Shown here piece by piece: positions 35,173 to 43,326 of a stretch of DNA of 64,000 nt. The notes under the pieces were generated by a model that worked only from the letters and a program-made list of their open reading frames with translations, did no database searches and had not been told where the DNA came from. The stretch spans positions 110,432-174,431 of the forward strand of contig NZ_KL370787.1 in assembly GCF_000701505.1 (NCBI RefSeq). The letters are read 5' to 3'. The DNA is from Dyadobacter crusticola DSM 16708 (GTDB lineage: Bacteria > Bacteroidota > Bacteroidia > Cytophagales > Spirosomataceae). Position 1 is the first letter of the stretch; the number at the start of each line of letters is the position of its first letter. A program made the translations under genes and the position numbers.

Positions 35173-36585
35173 ATGAATGTTAATTTCGATAATATTCCTT
35201 TTACACTGGAAAGAACAGCGACTATGCGAAGCGCTAGTTCACGTCGTAAAATCCACGATGGCGTGTTTGCATTGAAGCTAGGTGATTTGCAGATCTTAGT
35301 TAATGGAACTATTTACTTTTCTTGGTTTCCCAGCGACATGGGTGTTCAAATATCAGGATACTTATCATCTGAATTGGATAAGAGTACTTTACTAAGTCAT
35401 TACCTAATAGATACCCAAATTGCGATTTTCATAAATAACAATTTTTTCGGAAATGGAGTAGTCAAAAAAATGGAGATGGGCGGCTCAAGCTTTGAAGCCA
35501 AGCTAAAAGGCCGTGCGTTATTAGGTGCTGAAGATCAATTAGTCGACCGCGTTCTATTTTCAGTTCCTAATCTTAGATCAATTCACGGAACTCACAATGT
35601 TCGCCAAACTTCAAGAAATAAGATTCAAATGGCGGGGAATCGCTTCTTTATTGAGAATGAATGCTTTAAGATAACTATCGACCAGCGTTTTGATAGTAAT
35701 GATGTTCAAGCAGCTCTGGATAGGATTGGAGGATTTGGACTTATGTACAGTGGCCAGCTTGAAAAAAAAGGAAATCAAATTAGCTACACAGAGGCACTTG
35801 CAGTTCTCAATTGTTTAAGTCGTTTTTTAAGCCTTATCAACGGGCGAAAAGTTTCTCCATTATTCCTGGTAGGAAAGTTACAAGGGAAAAGGGCGTGGGA
35901 GGATTTTACCTTCTTCAAAAACGATCCTTATAAAAGGGTCCACTCGATATTTCCAAATAGATGGAACTCTAATCTTAATGATTTATGGATTGCTTTTTAC
36001 AATCATTTCTTCAATAATGCTTACACCACAATTTTGAGCACAACGGTCTATTGGTATATTGAGGCAAATGGTAATGATGGAATCGAAGTAAAATCTGTTT
36101 TAGCTCAGGCCGGACTTGAGCTTATCTATGATTGGATGGTAGAAGTAGCCAAGTTCACTGTTCCAAAGGAAGTAGGTACAGCTACTGCCGCTGGTAAGAT
36201 AAGAGCTATTTTGCACATCATTGGACAAATGACTGATGTTCCAGAGCCTTTGCAGCAGTTGTCGCAATTTCTTCAGAAATTCAAAGAGGACGTTGCAAAT
36301 AAAAAAGACAACCACCCAGAAGAGATTATAGACGCGTGCTTTATTATTGCTCGGATAAGAAATTCATTAAGCCATTCAAGTGATCGTAATAGAAGAAAGA
36401 TGAAGAAAATACCTGACGTTGTTCTTTCGGAGTCTGTTGTTCTAAGCATGTGGTACATTGAATTAGCAGTTCTTTTTGTTTTGGGATATAAAGGATTTTA
36501 CAATTCTAGGATCTCCACTGCTCTATGGCGGGGAATGGAGCAAACTCTTCCCTGGATGGAAGACGAGACAAAAATCACAGACTGA
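35173..36585 (+). CDS. HEPN-domain protein, ApeA-like (470 aa), candidate abortive-infection effector
   Basis: The C-terminal helical domain (about residues 300-440) carries RIRNSLSH at 394-401, i.e. the R-N-x3-H signature of HEPN ribonucleases, with Arg396 and His401 as the expected catalytic pair. The N-terminal 230 residues are beta-rich (LQILVNGTIYFSWFP, SFEAKLKGRALLG), followed by a helical segment near 205-235; this arrangement resembles ApeA proteins, where an N-terminal sensor precedes a HEPN domain. ApeA-type proteins are known anti-phage factors thought to cut RNA on infection. It is the last gene of a rightward cassette with membrane proteins in an otherwise leftward prophage. ApeA membership is probable, not proven. 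Confidence 0.7.
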   Translation: MNVNFDNIPFTLERTATMRSASSRRKIHDGVFALKLGDLQILVNGTIYFSWFPSDMGVQISGYLSSELDKSTLLSHYLIDTQIAIFINNNFFGNGVVKKMEMGGSSFEAKLKGRALLGAEDQLVDRVLFSVPNLRSIHGTHNVRQTSRNKIQMAGNRFFIENECFKITIDQRFDSNDVQAALDRIGGFGLMYSGQLEKKGNQISYTEALAVLNCLSRFLSLINGRKVSPLFLVGKLQGKRAWEDFTFFKNDPYKRVHSIFPNRWNSNLNDLWIAFYNHFFNNAYTTILSTTVYWYIEANGNDGIEVKSVLAQAGLELIYDWMVEVAKFTVPKEVGTATAAGKIRAILHIIGQMTDVPEPLQQLSQFLQKFKEDVANKKDNHPEEIIDACFIIARIRNSLSHSSDRNRRKMKKIPDVVLSESVVLSMWYIELAVLFVLGYKGFYNSRISTALWRGMEQTLPWMEDETKITD

Positions 36586-36810
36586 TCGTTTTGAGGATTA
36601 TTTCAAATCAGTCCGTTTTGTAGGTGTCAATGAAGGCCCGACTGCTGTTATTTTGATCTCCTTCAATTCTACTCACATTGCCAGCAATTCCTTAATCATG
36701 TTGTCCTTGGCGTTTCTAACCATTTCAGACTTGCTATAACAACGTCGCTTCCAAGACCATTTACTCCATCAATACCGGCAGGCCAATGATGTTAATACGG
36801 TCCACTCGGT

Positions 36811-38631
36811 TTACCTAGGACCATTCCCCCGTTTTGGAATTGGCTGAGACCTCTCGATCGAGGTAGTTGTATACTCTCCGCAAGCCCCGTCAGCATAATA
36901 CTCAGTGTAGGTACTGACAATCACGTAATAAATCCCACTATCAGTTCTAGATTTGTTCACCAACTCTCGGCGGATTAGCATTCCAGCAGGTTTACAGCCC
37001 TCTACCGGCTCATCCTCTTCATTATAGTCTGGGAATGGCACATCTGAACATAGATTTGCGGCCTGGATTGACATCTCAATTGAATCAACATCCAGGTCAT
37101 ATTCAACCTGCGATATAACCGCGGCGCTTGCGAGAGGGTGTTTAACCATCCCAGAAAAGTCGAAATCACTACCACAGCACATACCGAGTTCCACTGGTGT
37201 AAAGTATTTGATGTTTTTCACCGTCTTTGTGCGAGTAGGCCTTTCAATAAGGAGGTCACCTTCTTCAATTTCTTTTGGAGGCTCTTTCAAGGGAGATAGC
37301 ATCCCATAGTGAAAGCTGCAATTGTATCTTCCAAAGTCAAAGAATAGCCTCGTAGCAGAAAGGCAGCCGTTCATTACCCGCTGTCCCGAAACAGGAACCC
37401 AGCCCAATTCTATACCCGTTGTACTCAGGTAATTTGTTACGTGAGCAAGCGCCCAGCCCTGCTCAGGGAAAGTGTCCGGTCTATTAATTAACCCAAGCCA
37501 GTCAGTCACAAATAGGCTTACGCTCTTGAAGTCAGTCGTCTTCTCTCCTTTGTCGGTTTTCGGAACGCATGAATCAGAATAGAACATGTAGGCGCCAGAA
37601 AACTCACGTGTTGGTTTATAAGATTCGGGAACCGCCAATTCTGACTTTGAATTATAAGCGGCTTCGTTCAAATTCCATGTCACGCCCTCTATTCCTTTTA
37701 ATTGCTCGGTCTGATACCAATACTGCTTTTTACCATCAATAGCCTCAGCATGCCTATCTTCGGTCAGATCTAATGTGACTGGTGCTGGCTCGTAAGAAAG
37801 ATGTGGGAAGTAAGAAATGTGTTCAATCTGAATTTTACCTTCAGGATTGATAAACCAATGTGCGTTGTAGATGAGCTTCAATTCATTCAAGACATCTCTG
37901 AGCGTAACCATGCCGGTAATCGCTGCTGTGCTTGCTCCTGGGCGCTTAGCATCAGACATTTGCATCACCACTACATCTTTCAGGTAGTTGTATTTACCTG
38001 TCACCGGGTTAATTTCCGCGCTTAAAAATTGAGAAAGTTCCGGTAAAGTTATTTCTGCTATGTCTTCCTCAGCCGTGCCTTTCAGTGACTCCTTGACTAG
38101 ATAGAAAACGCCGTTATTAAAGCTAAATCCGCGCCAATAAATGTCTGACTCATTTGGATTGTACTGTGCAGTCTTTGGCGTAATCTGGTGAAAGTGAATA
38201 GCTTGACCAAATGATTTCTTACCGCTGTTTGGTCGGTAGGCCTTTTTATAATCTAGCCAGTTGATTTCCTTATGCCAATTCGAAAAGATTGCGCTATAGT
38301 CATCTCGGGTCTGTACTTTTTTGATTGTGGCCTGTAAATTGTCTTCATCCCATTCAATATCCATCACGTTGAAGTATCCCTGCCAGAATAGCTCCGTGCC
38401 GCTGGAGCATGTTCGTTCAATGAATAGAGCTATTTCTTGACAACATTCAACAGCGAAGATTTTCGCATCCCTCAAAAAGTGATAGTCATCTCCGGCAACT
38501 ACCAACGATCCAACAAATTTCTCGCGAAAAAACACTTCGCCCTCTTCTCTTGCAACAATAATTTTACCAATTGCCTTTGGCTGGATTGTTGCCGTTCTTG
38601 TAGCGTAGCTGAACTTATAAATAAATGCCAT
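36811..38631 (-). CDS. putative phage tail hub/baseplate protein (606 aa)
   Basis: It starts MAFIYKFSYATRTATIQPK. Two thirds is beta-rich, with a segment LNELKLIYNAHWFINPEGKIQIEH near residues 255-280, typical of tail hub proteins that parse as gp27/gpD-like. It is leftward, between the terminase genes and the fibre genes, the usual position of tail-tip genes. I assign a tail structural role by position and fold impression only; no clear family signature is seen. It is the only large structural gene between terminase and fibres. It ends in a Pro/Arg-rich tail. Confidence 0.55.
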   Translation of the reverse strand: MAFIYKFSYATRTATIQPKAIGKIIVAREEGEVFFREKFVGSLVVAGDDYHFLRDAKIFAVECCQEIALFIERTCSSGTELFWQGYFNVMDIEWDEDNLQATIKKVQTRDDYSAIFSNWHKEINWLDYKKAYRPNSGKKSFGQAIHFHQITPKTAQYNPNESDIYWRGFSFNNGVFYLVKESLKGTAEEDIAEITLPELSQFLSAEINPVTGKYNYLKDVVVMQMSDAKRPGASTAAITGMVTLRDVLNELKLIYNAHWFINPEGKIQIEHISYFPHLSYEPAPVTLDLTEDRHAEAIDGKKQYWYQTEQLKGIEGVTWNLNEAAYNSKSELAVPESYKPTREFSGAYMFYSDSCVPKTDKGEKTTDFKSVSLFVTDWLGLINRPDTFPEQGWALAHVTNYLSTTGIELGWVPVSGQRVMNGCLSATRLFFDFGRYNCSFHYGMLSPLKEPPKEIEEGDLLIERPTRTKTVKNIKYFTPVELGMCCGSDFDFSGMVKHPLASAAVISQVEYDLDVDSIEMSIQAANLCSDVPFPDYNEEDEPVEGCKPAGMLIRRELVNKSRTDSGIYYVIVSTYTEYYADGACGEYTTTSIERSQPIPKRGNGPR

Positions 38632-38780
38632 TTTTGTGTAGTTTAAATGCTTGTCTTATATGATTTAAATGGAACCGAGGATTGGCTTGAAAAGGTTGTC
38701 CATACACAGAAAGGACACTAAATAATATCAATTTGGAATTTCCCCGTGGATATGGTATCCTTACCTGTACACCAGAGTTT

Positions 38781-39032
38781 ATGAGAATGAGATATTTACT
38801 TTTTTTCAGCCTATTGATTTCCAGCTGCGGCGGAAAATCATCTGAGGTAAGTCCCGAGGCGAAATTTTGCTGGGATTGCACTTTCACTGTCAGCACCCAG
38901 GGACACACCGGAAGTAGCAAAAGCACATATTGCAATTTGACCAAGTCCCAGATGGAGGAAGCTAAGAAGCAGGGAATTTCGCAGGCCAGCGGTGGAGGGA
39001 TGACTGCTACGGGAACATGCATTAAACAATAG
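38781..39032 (+). CDS. small lipoprotein, phage moron candidate (83 aa)
   Basis: Starting at ATG 38781 (or 38787) gives a short hydrophobic signal (YLLFFSLLISSC) ending in a lipobox Cys near residue 16. The mature part has three more Cys residues (CWDCTF, and STYCNLTKSQ). The frame upstream of 38781 is not needed. It lies between leftward terminase and tail genes but on the other strand, which is typical of lysogenic-conversion genes. Phage-encoded lipoproteins often block receptor use by competing phages; such a role here is inference. Confidence 0.65.
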   Translation: MRMRYLLFFSLLISSCGGKSSEVSPEAKFCWDCTFTVSTQGHTGSSKSTYCNLTKSQMEEAKKQGISQASGGGMTATGTCIKQ

Positions 39033-39091
39033 CGATACTTGATCGCAACCTGCTCAAAGTTTCCAGGGCTACTCACTACCCTCATCAATGC

Positions 39092-39268
39092 TTATACCGG
39101 TCCTTCCTGACCTCCAATGTCAAGCGCAACCCGCTTTTTGGTAATGGGATCCTCCACAATCCAGGGAACAGAGGAGGCATCTACCGGTAATTTCATTTCC
39201 TCAACTGTTAGAATCCTATAAACTTGATCTGAATCAGACACTAATTGTACACTATTTCTATTTTCCAT
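39092..39268 (-). CDS. hypothetical protein (58 aa)
   Basis: The ATG at 39268 starts a compact acidic protein (VYRILTVEEMKLPVD, WIVEDPITKKRVALDIG) 10 bp after the terminase large subunit stop. The longer open frame to 39421 overlaps the terminase out of phase and is not used. No family recognised; its position suggests a phage gene once followed by head genes. Confidence 0.55.
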   Translation of the reverse strand: MENRNSVQLVSDSDQVYRILTVEEMKLPVDASSVPWIVEDPITKKRVALDIGGQEGPV

Positions 39269-39278
39269 GGTATTGAAT

Positions 39279-40673
39279 TTAAATTGAGTTGTTACGATGA
39301 TATTTAGTTTCATAGAGCTCTGAAAAGACGGATAACAGCCCGTACTTGCCTGCATCGACACAGTGCCCATTTCGTTCATATTGCACCTTGGTTTTCGGGT
39401 CAGTTGCTTTTTCCTTGACAAAGCCGCCGTTTGGGCTCTCGATAGTTTCCTGCAGATCCTTGATGAATTTCGGGCATCTTATTTCGTCGATCCATATCTC
39501 TATTGGCAGGTATCCTCCAAAAATGTCATTCAAAAACTTCCGTAGAAACTCATTGAAGAACTGCTTCTTGTAAACCCGGTCAGATTTAGAGTGGATATAC
39601 TTTTCAAGCGCCTGACGGACCGCGTTAAATGCTTTTCTTTCGCCAAAGCCCGGAATACGGTTCTCCCCTGATGCGTCACCGCAGTAACTAACCGGTACTG
39701 GCCCATAGACTGCCGGGTACTTCTTAATCCACTCCTTACAAACAGCCTCTGCCGTATTATGTGGATGCGACAAACAAAACTCGTCATAGAACCTAACTCG
39801 GTACCCTTGCTGCCCACCAACACTGGCTTCTTCAACTTGAAAACAAAGCAGCGTCATATAGGGCCAAACATTGAAATCAAATGTTAAATAACTCGGCATT
39901 CCCGGTAAATATGGCACTTGCCTGACATGGGTAGTATAATTGAAATTATAAATCCACTCGTGCCCGTTTGATTCAACATACTCCCAATCACCGTCCACGA
40001 AACGCTGATAGTTGATTGGCGTCATATTCGTTTTGAGCGATTCCAGGTACGAACTCGGCACAAAAGGATTATCGGTGACTTTAGCTTGTATATACTTCCA
40101 TGTTTCCGGTAATGTCCCGTCGACAAACCGGTCGTATATCCTGGTTTTAACCCAGTTTTTAGTAGGATTACACGTACCCAAGACGAGCGGGCGGGGTTTC
40201 CTCCCGAAGGTGTTCGGTTCAGCATTCAGCCACGAACCGGCCCGCTCAAAACATTTATCCAACGTCTGCTCCTGAAACTCCGAAAGCTCATCTAGTCCGA
40301 AGCCATTCACCTCAAGTCCGTGGAAACGGGTCAAGTCTTTATCCTGGTTGAACGATTCCGGAAAGAGCTGAACCACGGACCCATTATCAAAGGTATATGT
40401 CAACTCGGCTTTGTTTCTCGCAACAATGTGCTTACTGTATTCCGGTTTTGAATAAATGTAATTGACGGATGGGACCAAGTTGCTTGTAATCTTTGGCCTG
40501 TCAGCCCTCATAATTACCCAACGGCTATTAGGATAGGTTTTCGCTAGCTCTGCCATCACAATCGCCAGCCAGATAGTCTTTGCCCCCCGGATCGCGCCAC
40601 CATACAGCAGAAACGTCACCTTTGTAGAGGCTAACACTTCAATCGCTTCAAGCTGCTTATTGGTTATCTGCAC
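39279..40673 (-). CDS. terL: phage terminase large subunit (464 aa)
   Basis: This is the DNA-packaging motor. The ATPase half has a deviant Walker A (GGAIRGAKT, residues 25-33, Lys32) and Walker B with the catalytic Glu (FGLDE near residue 125). The RNase-H-like nuclease half shows acidic residues in LTFDFNVWPY (about 250), SYCGDASG (about 315) and HCVDAGKYGL (about 445). The length is normal for small TerL proteins. Its start overlaps the DUF5681-like gene by 17 bp. The portal and capsid genes that normally follow are missing: downstream come only a 58-aa gene and a lipoprotein on the other strand. Confidence 0.93.
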   Translation of the reverse strand: MQITNKQLEAIEVLASTKVTFLLYGGAIRGAKTIWLAIVMAELAKTYPNSRWVIMRADRPKITSNLVPSVNYIYSKPEYSKHIVARNKAELTYTFDNGSVVQLFPESFNQDKDLTRFHGLEVNGFGLDELSEFQEQTLDKCFERAGSWLNAEPNTFGRKPRPLVLGTCNPTKNWVKTRIYDRFVDGTLPETWKYIQAKVTDNPFVPSSYLESLKTNMTPINYQRFVDGDWEYVESNGHEWIYNFNYTTHVRQVPYLPGMPSYLTFDFNVWPYMTLLCFQVEEASVGGQQGYRVRFYDEFCLSHPHNTAEAVCKEWIKKYPAVYGPVPVSYCGDASGENRIPGFGERKAFNAVRQALEKYIHSKSDRVYKKQFFNEFLRKFLNDIFGGYLPIEIWIDEIRCPKFIKDLQETIESPNGGFVKEKATDPKTKVQYERNGHCVDAGKYGLLSVFSELYETKYHRNNSI

Positions 40674-41079
40674 CGATCTCTAAAATTTTAATTTCGTTTG
40701 TTTTCGGATCAATCACACTGAACGGTGTAGATCTTGGTAGAGATGAACTACCACCACCTTGATACAAAGCATGCCTTTCACATGCTGCCTGATCAATCTT
40801 ATTGAGCTCCTTAATCGCTTCCATATCCCCTTGCGCGGCCTTGAGAAGAAGCTGGGTAGCTGCTACTTTGGCTGCGCCTTCGTTGAGTGTTAATGTGCGC
40901 TCCATCATTGTGATCTCTCCATCCTCATCTTCCATTTCAACCCTGATGGTAAACTTCTTTTTACTTTGAAGCTCACGGACCCAATGCGTTAAACCCTTCA
41001 TCCTGCCTTTGGGATTTCCGGACTCTCCCTTTTCCCAGGATCTTAACGTCCCCCCATTCTTTCCCGGATTTGGTTTCAT
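40657..41079 (-). CDS. DUF5681-like protein (140 aa), packaging-associated
   Basis: The N-terminus carries the DUF5681 style motif (SWEKGESGNPKGRMKGL). Proteins with it often sit directly before terminase large subunits, as here with a 17-bp overlap. The middle is helical (AAKVAATQLLLKAAQGDMEAI). It probably helps packaging or DNA recognition. A separate terminase-small-subunit-like gene is at 42467, so this one is perhaps an accessory. Confidence 0.7.
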   Translation of the reverse strand: MKPNPGKNGGTLRSWEKGESGNPKGRMKGLTHWVRELQSKKKFTIRVEMEDEDGEITMMERTLTLNEGAAKVAATQLLLKAAQGDMEAIKELNKIDQAACERHALYQGGGSSSLPRSTPFSVIDPKTNEIKILEIGADNQ

Positions 41080-41137
41080 TCTTGCAGTGTTAAACAGTGT
41101 TTAAAAGGGCCTGTATATAATTGAGCATCCCCTCGAT

Positions 41138-41296
41138 TCAAAATGACCCAGACGTCTGCCTGCCCGCAGCCCTTCTGCGTCGTTCAGTGTCATCATTTGC
41201 ATCCGTAATAGAGGTTTCTCGGCCTCTAAACCGGTCTACAAATCGGCGGATAGCTCTACCCGCTCTTCTTAATAAGTCTCTAACCGTTGTATCTGT
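41138..41296 (-). other. open Arg-rich frame without a start codon
   Basis: The frame encodes a coherent amphipathic Arg-rich sequence (DLLRRAGRAIRRFVDRFRGR) and stops at 41138. Upstream it meets a TAA with no ATG, GTG or TTG between. It could be a broken gene or a chance frame in the 230-bp gap. Confidence 0.25.
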
Positions 41297-41309
41297 TTAG
41301 GGTGAATAA

Positions 41310-41678
41310 TTAAAATCCTATCAGGTCGTCTATATTTTTAGGCTTACGGAAAGGCTTTGGCTTTTTGATCTTTTTAGGGGTTAACTCAATCCCCATCTTT
41401 CGGGCCAATGCCTCTCCGTTAATGTATTGATCGTCCAACAGGGACAACGAGTTGATTTTCCTTAGAAACTCGTTTCGCTGATCTTCATCTGCGAAATAAA
41501 CCGCGAACCAAAACTCCGAATTGGTGTTTGTCGCCTTCTCGGACTTCTCACCCTTCGACCGGTCTTTGAAGGCCTTTAACGTTTCGCTGATTTCCTGATT
41601 GGCGACATGCTCTGCGCTCTGCTGCTCAGCCCTCTTTTTTGGTTTCAAATTCATGTCAAATAATCCCATAATGCTCAT
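41310..41678 (-). CDS. hypothetical phage protein (122 aa)
   Basis: The protein is Lys-rich at both ends with a central block (FWFAVYFADEDQRNEFLRKI) that looks like a small globular domain. It overlaps the PAPS-reductase-like gene by 23 bp. An ATG at 41669 (MGLFDMN) is another start choice. I recall similar proteins beside PAPS-reductase-like genes in Bacteroidota phages, so the two may act together. Function unknown. Confidence 0.65.
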   Translation of the reverse strand: MSIMGLFDMNLKPKKRAEQQSAEHVANQEISETLKAFKDRSKGEKSEKATNTNSEFWFAVYFADEDQRNEFLRKINSLSLLDDQYINGEALARKMGIELTPKKIKKPKPFRKPKNIDDLIGF

Positions 41679-42372
41679 AGCGTTTAAGTTCCAAATCGAT
41701 CAAAGGGAATATTTCCTTGACTTTCTGGAAATCACCGGGGAAGTGTTCCTTTAAACCGGCCAAAAATCGAAAGTCCCAACCATCGAACGACCTACCCCAA
41801 ATTTGATAATCAACAGGGAGCCTTATTCCAGAAGCCCTAATTTCATTTACCACTTCTTCATTTGTCCAGTCAAAGACCGGAAAGAATTGCTTCCGTTTTT
41901 TGTTTTCGGGACCGAACCTAATAATGGAGGTTCTTCTATTCAATGAGTCGCTCATACGGTTACCAACAGCTACATACGTATCCTGACTGATTCCTAAATC
42001 CATCTTTGCCAGGGAGAAAATATCATCGTAACCGGCTTCATACAGGTCAGCATCGTATATCGCGTCCAGATTACCCGGCGATTGGTACATAAAGCAATTC
42101 AATTGTCGGTAAAGGCTGGGGTTCGGGAACTGTTGAATCCTTATTCCCAACGTCTTCTCATAATACTCGATCTGAACTCGCTGGAATTCGAGTCCAGGGG
42201 CCATATACAGGAACACAGGATAGACTTTCGTGAAGTGCTTCTGCATCTGGATCCAGCCAGCAATACTATCCTTCCCCATTGAAAAAGATAATACGCCAAT
42301 GCCGCCGCTTTGCTTTGCAATTCGTTTGCAGAGTTGATCTGAATCTTCTAAAAGTCTAGCGTCTGTTATCAT
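41656..42372 (-). CDS. PAPS reductase / adenine nucleotide alpha hydrolase-like protein (238 aa)
   Basis: The ATP-binding PP-loop is present (SFSMGKDS, residues 29-36). The family fold continues with a region after residue 120 (SQDTYVAVGNRMSDSLNRR) and FDWTNEEVVNEI near 170, all typical of the PAPS reductase/DndC superfamily. The Cys of true sulfate-reducing enzymes is not obvious. In phages these proteins are common but their role is unclear; proposals include DNA or nucleotide modification. It lies between a tRNA-like gene and a coupled 122-residue partner. Confidence 0.85.
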   Translation of the reverse strand: MITDARLLEDSDQLCKRIAKQSGGIGVLSFSMGKDSIAGWIQMQKHFTKVYPVFLYMAPGLEFQRVQIEYYEKTLGIRIQQFPNPSLYRQLNCFMYQSPGNLDAIYDADLYEAGYDDIFSLAKMDLGISQDTYVAVGNRMSDSLNRRTSIIRFGPENKKRKQFFPVFDWTNEEVVNEIRASGIRLPVDYQIWGRSFDGWDFRFLAGLKEHFPGDFQKVKEIFPLIDLELKRYEHYGII

Positions 42373-42382
42373 GGCTTTGTCG

Positions 42383-42456
42383 TTGCAGGAGCTGGATTCG
42401 AACCAGCGATCTCTTGGAGGTTAACCAAGCGAGATGTCCAGCTTCTCTATCCCGCG
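42383..42456 (-). tRNA. element-encoded tRNA-like gene, apparent anticodon AAC
   Basis: The 74-base minus-strand sequence folds as a full cloverleaf: acceptor CGCGGGA/TCCTGCA (six pairs and a C1-A72 mismatch), D stem GAGA/TCTC, anticodon stem CTTGG/CCAAG with loop TTAACCT, and T stem GCTGG/CCAGC with loop TTCGAAT. The 3' CCA is not encoded. The loop reads anticodon AAC with C37, which is odd for bacteria. It sits between the terminase small subunit and the PAPS-reductase-like gene. Confidence 0.65.
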
Positions 42457-42466
42457 GTTGGTTTTC

Positions 42467-42958
42467 TTAGATTTCCTCCTTACCTGGATTAATATGGCTT
42501 AAAAAAGGTTTCAATTCCATGGCCATTACTTCCGGCATCTCTACATGCGCTTCTTTTTGCTTGAAGAACCCGGTACGGTTCCGAAGCCAAATGATAATCG
42601 CATTTACATCTGCTGGAATATGCCGCCTAATCTCAACTGGCTTCATTTCTGTGCCGTTCTCAGCCGTCTCTATCTCGACCAGGCCTTTCTCAATCTGTTC
42701 ATATCCCGTAGCACGCTTAAACAAGCTGTGAGCCACTTTCGCATCAGCTACTGTTTTGCCTTGCTTCATGCGTTTTGAGAATTCACCATGCTGACTTTTC
42801 CAATTATTGAGCGTTGCTTCGGATACGTCAAATACGAAAGCGAGATCAGCATCAGTGAGCCCTACACAGCACAGCCGATAGGTTAAATCAGGGTGCAATT
42901 CTGGCTTAAAATTAGAGGGCCTGCCGCTCGGACGTCCTAAATCTCGCTCTTTTTTCAT
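42467..42958 (-). CDS. terS: terminase small subunit-like protein (163 aa)
   Basis: It begins with a basic tail (GRPSGRPSNFKP) and has a helix-turn-helix (LTDADLAFVFDVSEATLNNWK, residues 34-54) followed by the helical block HGEFSKRMKQGKTVADAKVA. That order is typical of phage terminase small subunits that recognise the pac or cos site. It precedes TerL by four genes in the same leftward unit, with the tRNA-like gene just after it. Confidence 0.8.
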   Translation of the reverse strand: MKKERDLGRPSGRPSNFKPELHPDLTYRLCCVGLTDADLAFVFDVSEATLNNWKSQHGEFSKRMKQGKTVADAKVAHSLFKRATGYEQIEKGLVEIETAENGTEMKPVEIRRHIPADVNAIIIWLRNRTGFFKQKEAHVEMPEVMAMELKPFLSHINPGKEEI

Positions 42959-43073
42959 CTATTTTCTAGTACAACTTCCTACTAATGAATAAAATACATT
43001 TTATTGAGACTACCAAACTTTTGACACTAAAAATATCACCCTTTAGATATTTTCAAAATCATAGATTTTTTTC

Positions 43074-43313
43074 TTAATCCTCAAACCTACGAATCGGAAA
43101 CGAACCGGTTTCCTTTTGTATCTGAATCACACGGTCCATCACTCCATCATCACTGAGCATCTCCACGGTATTGGCAAAGCCAAGGATTGTTGCAACGTCG
43201 TCACTAAAAATCGTTACCTCACCGGTTTTTTTACATTTTCTGAACCGAACAGGTCTCCCCATGTAATTATCAAGATAAACCGTACTTTGATCGGTTTGCG
43301 CTATAATGATCAT
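43074..43313 (-). CDS. small BRO-N/antirepressor-like protein (79 aa)
   Basis: The core FSDDVATILGFANTVEMLSDDGVMDRV recalls the DNA-binding BRO-N/KilA module of phage antirepressors, but the usual C-terminal domain is absent, so it is short. It lies 13 bp upstream of the terminase-side genes, after the primase-like gene. It may be a small regulator. Confidence 0.55.
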   Translation of the reverse strand: MIIIAQTDQSTVYLDNYMGRPVRFRKCKKTGEVTIFSDDVATILGFANTVEMLSDDGVMDRVIQIQKETGSFPIRRFED

Positions 43314-43326
43314 AGTTAATATTTGT

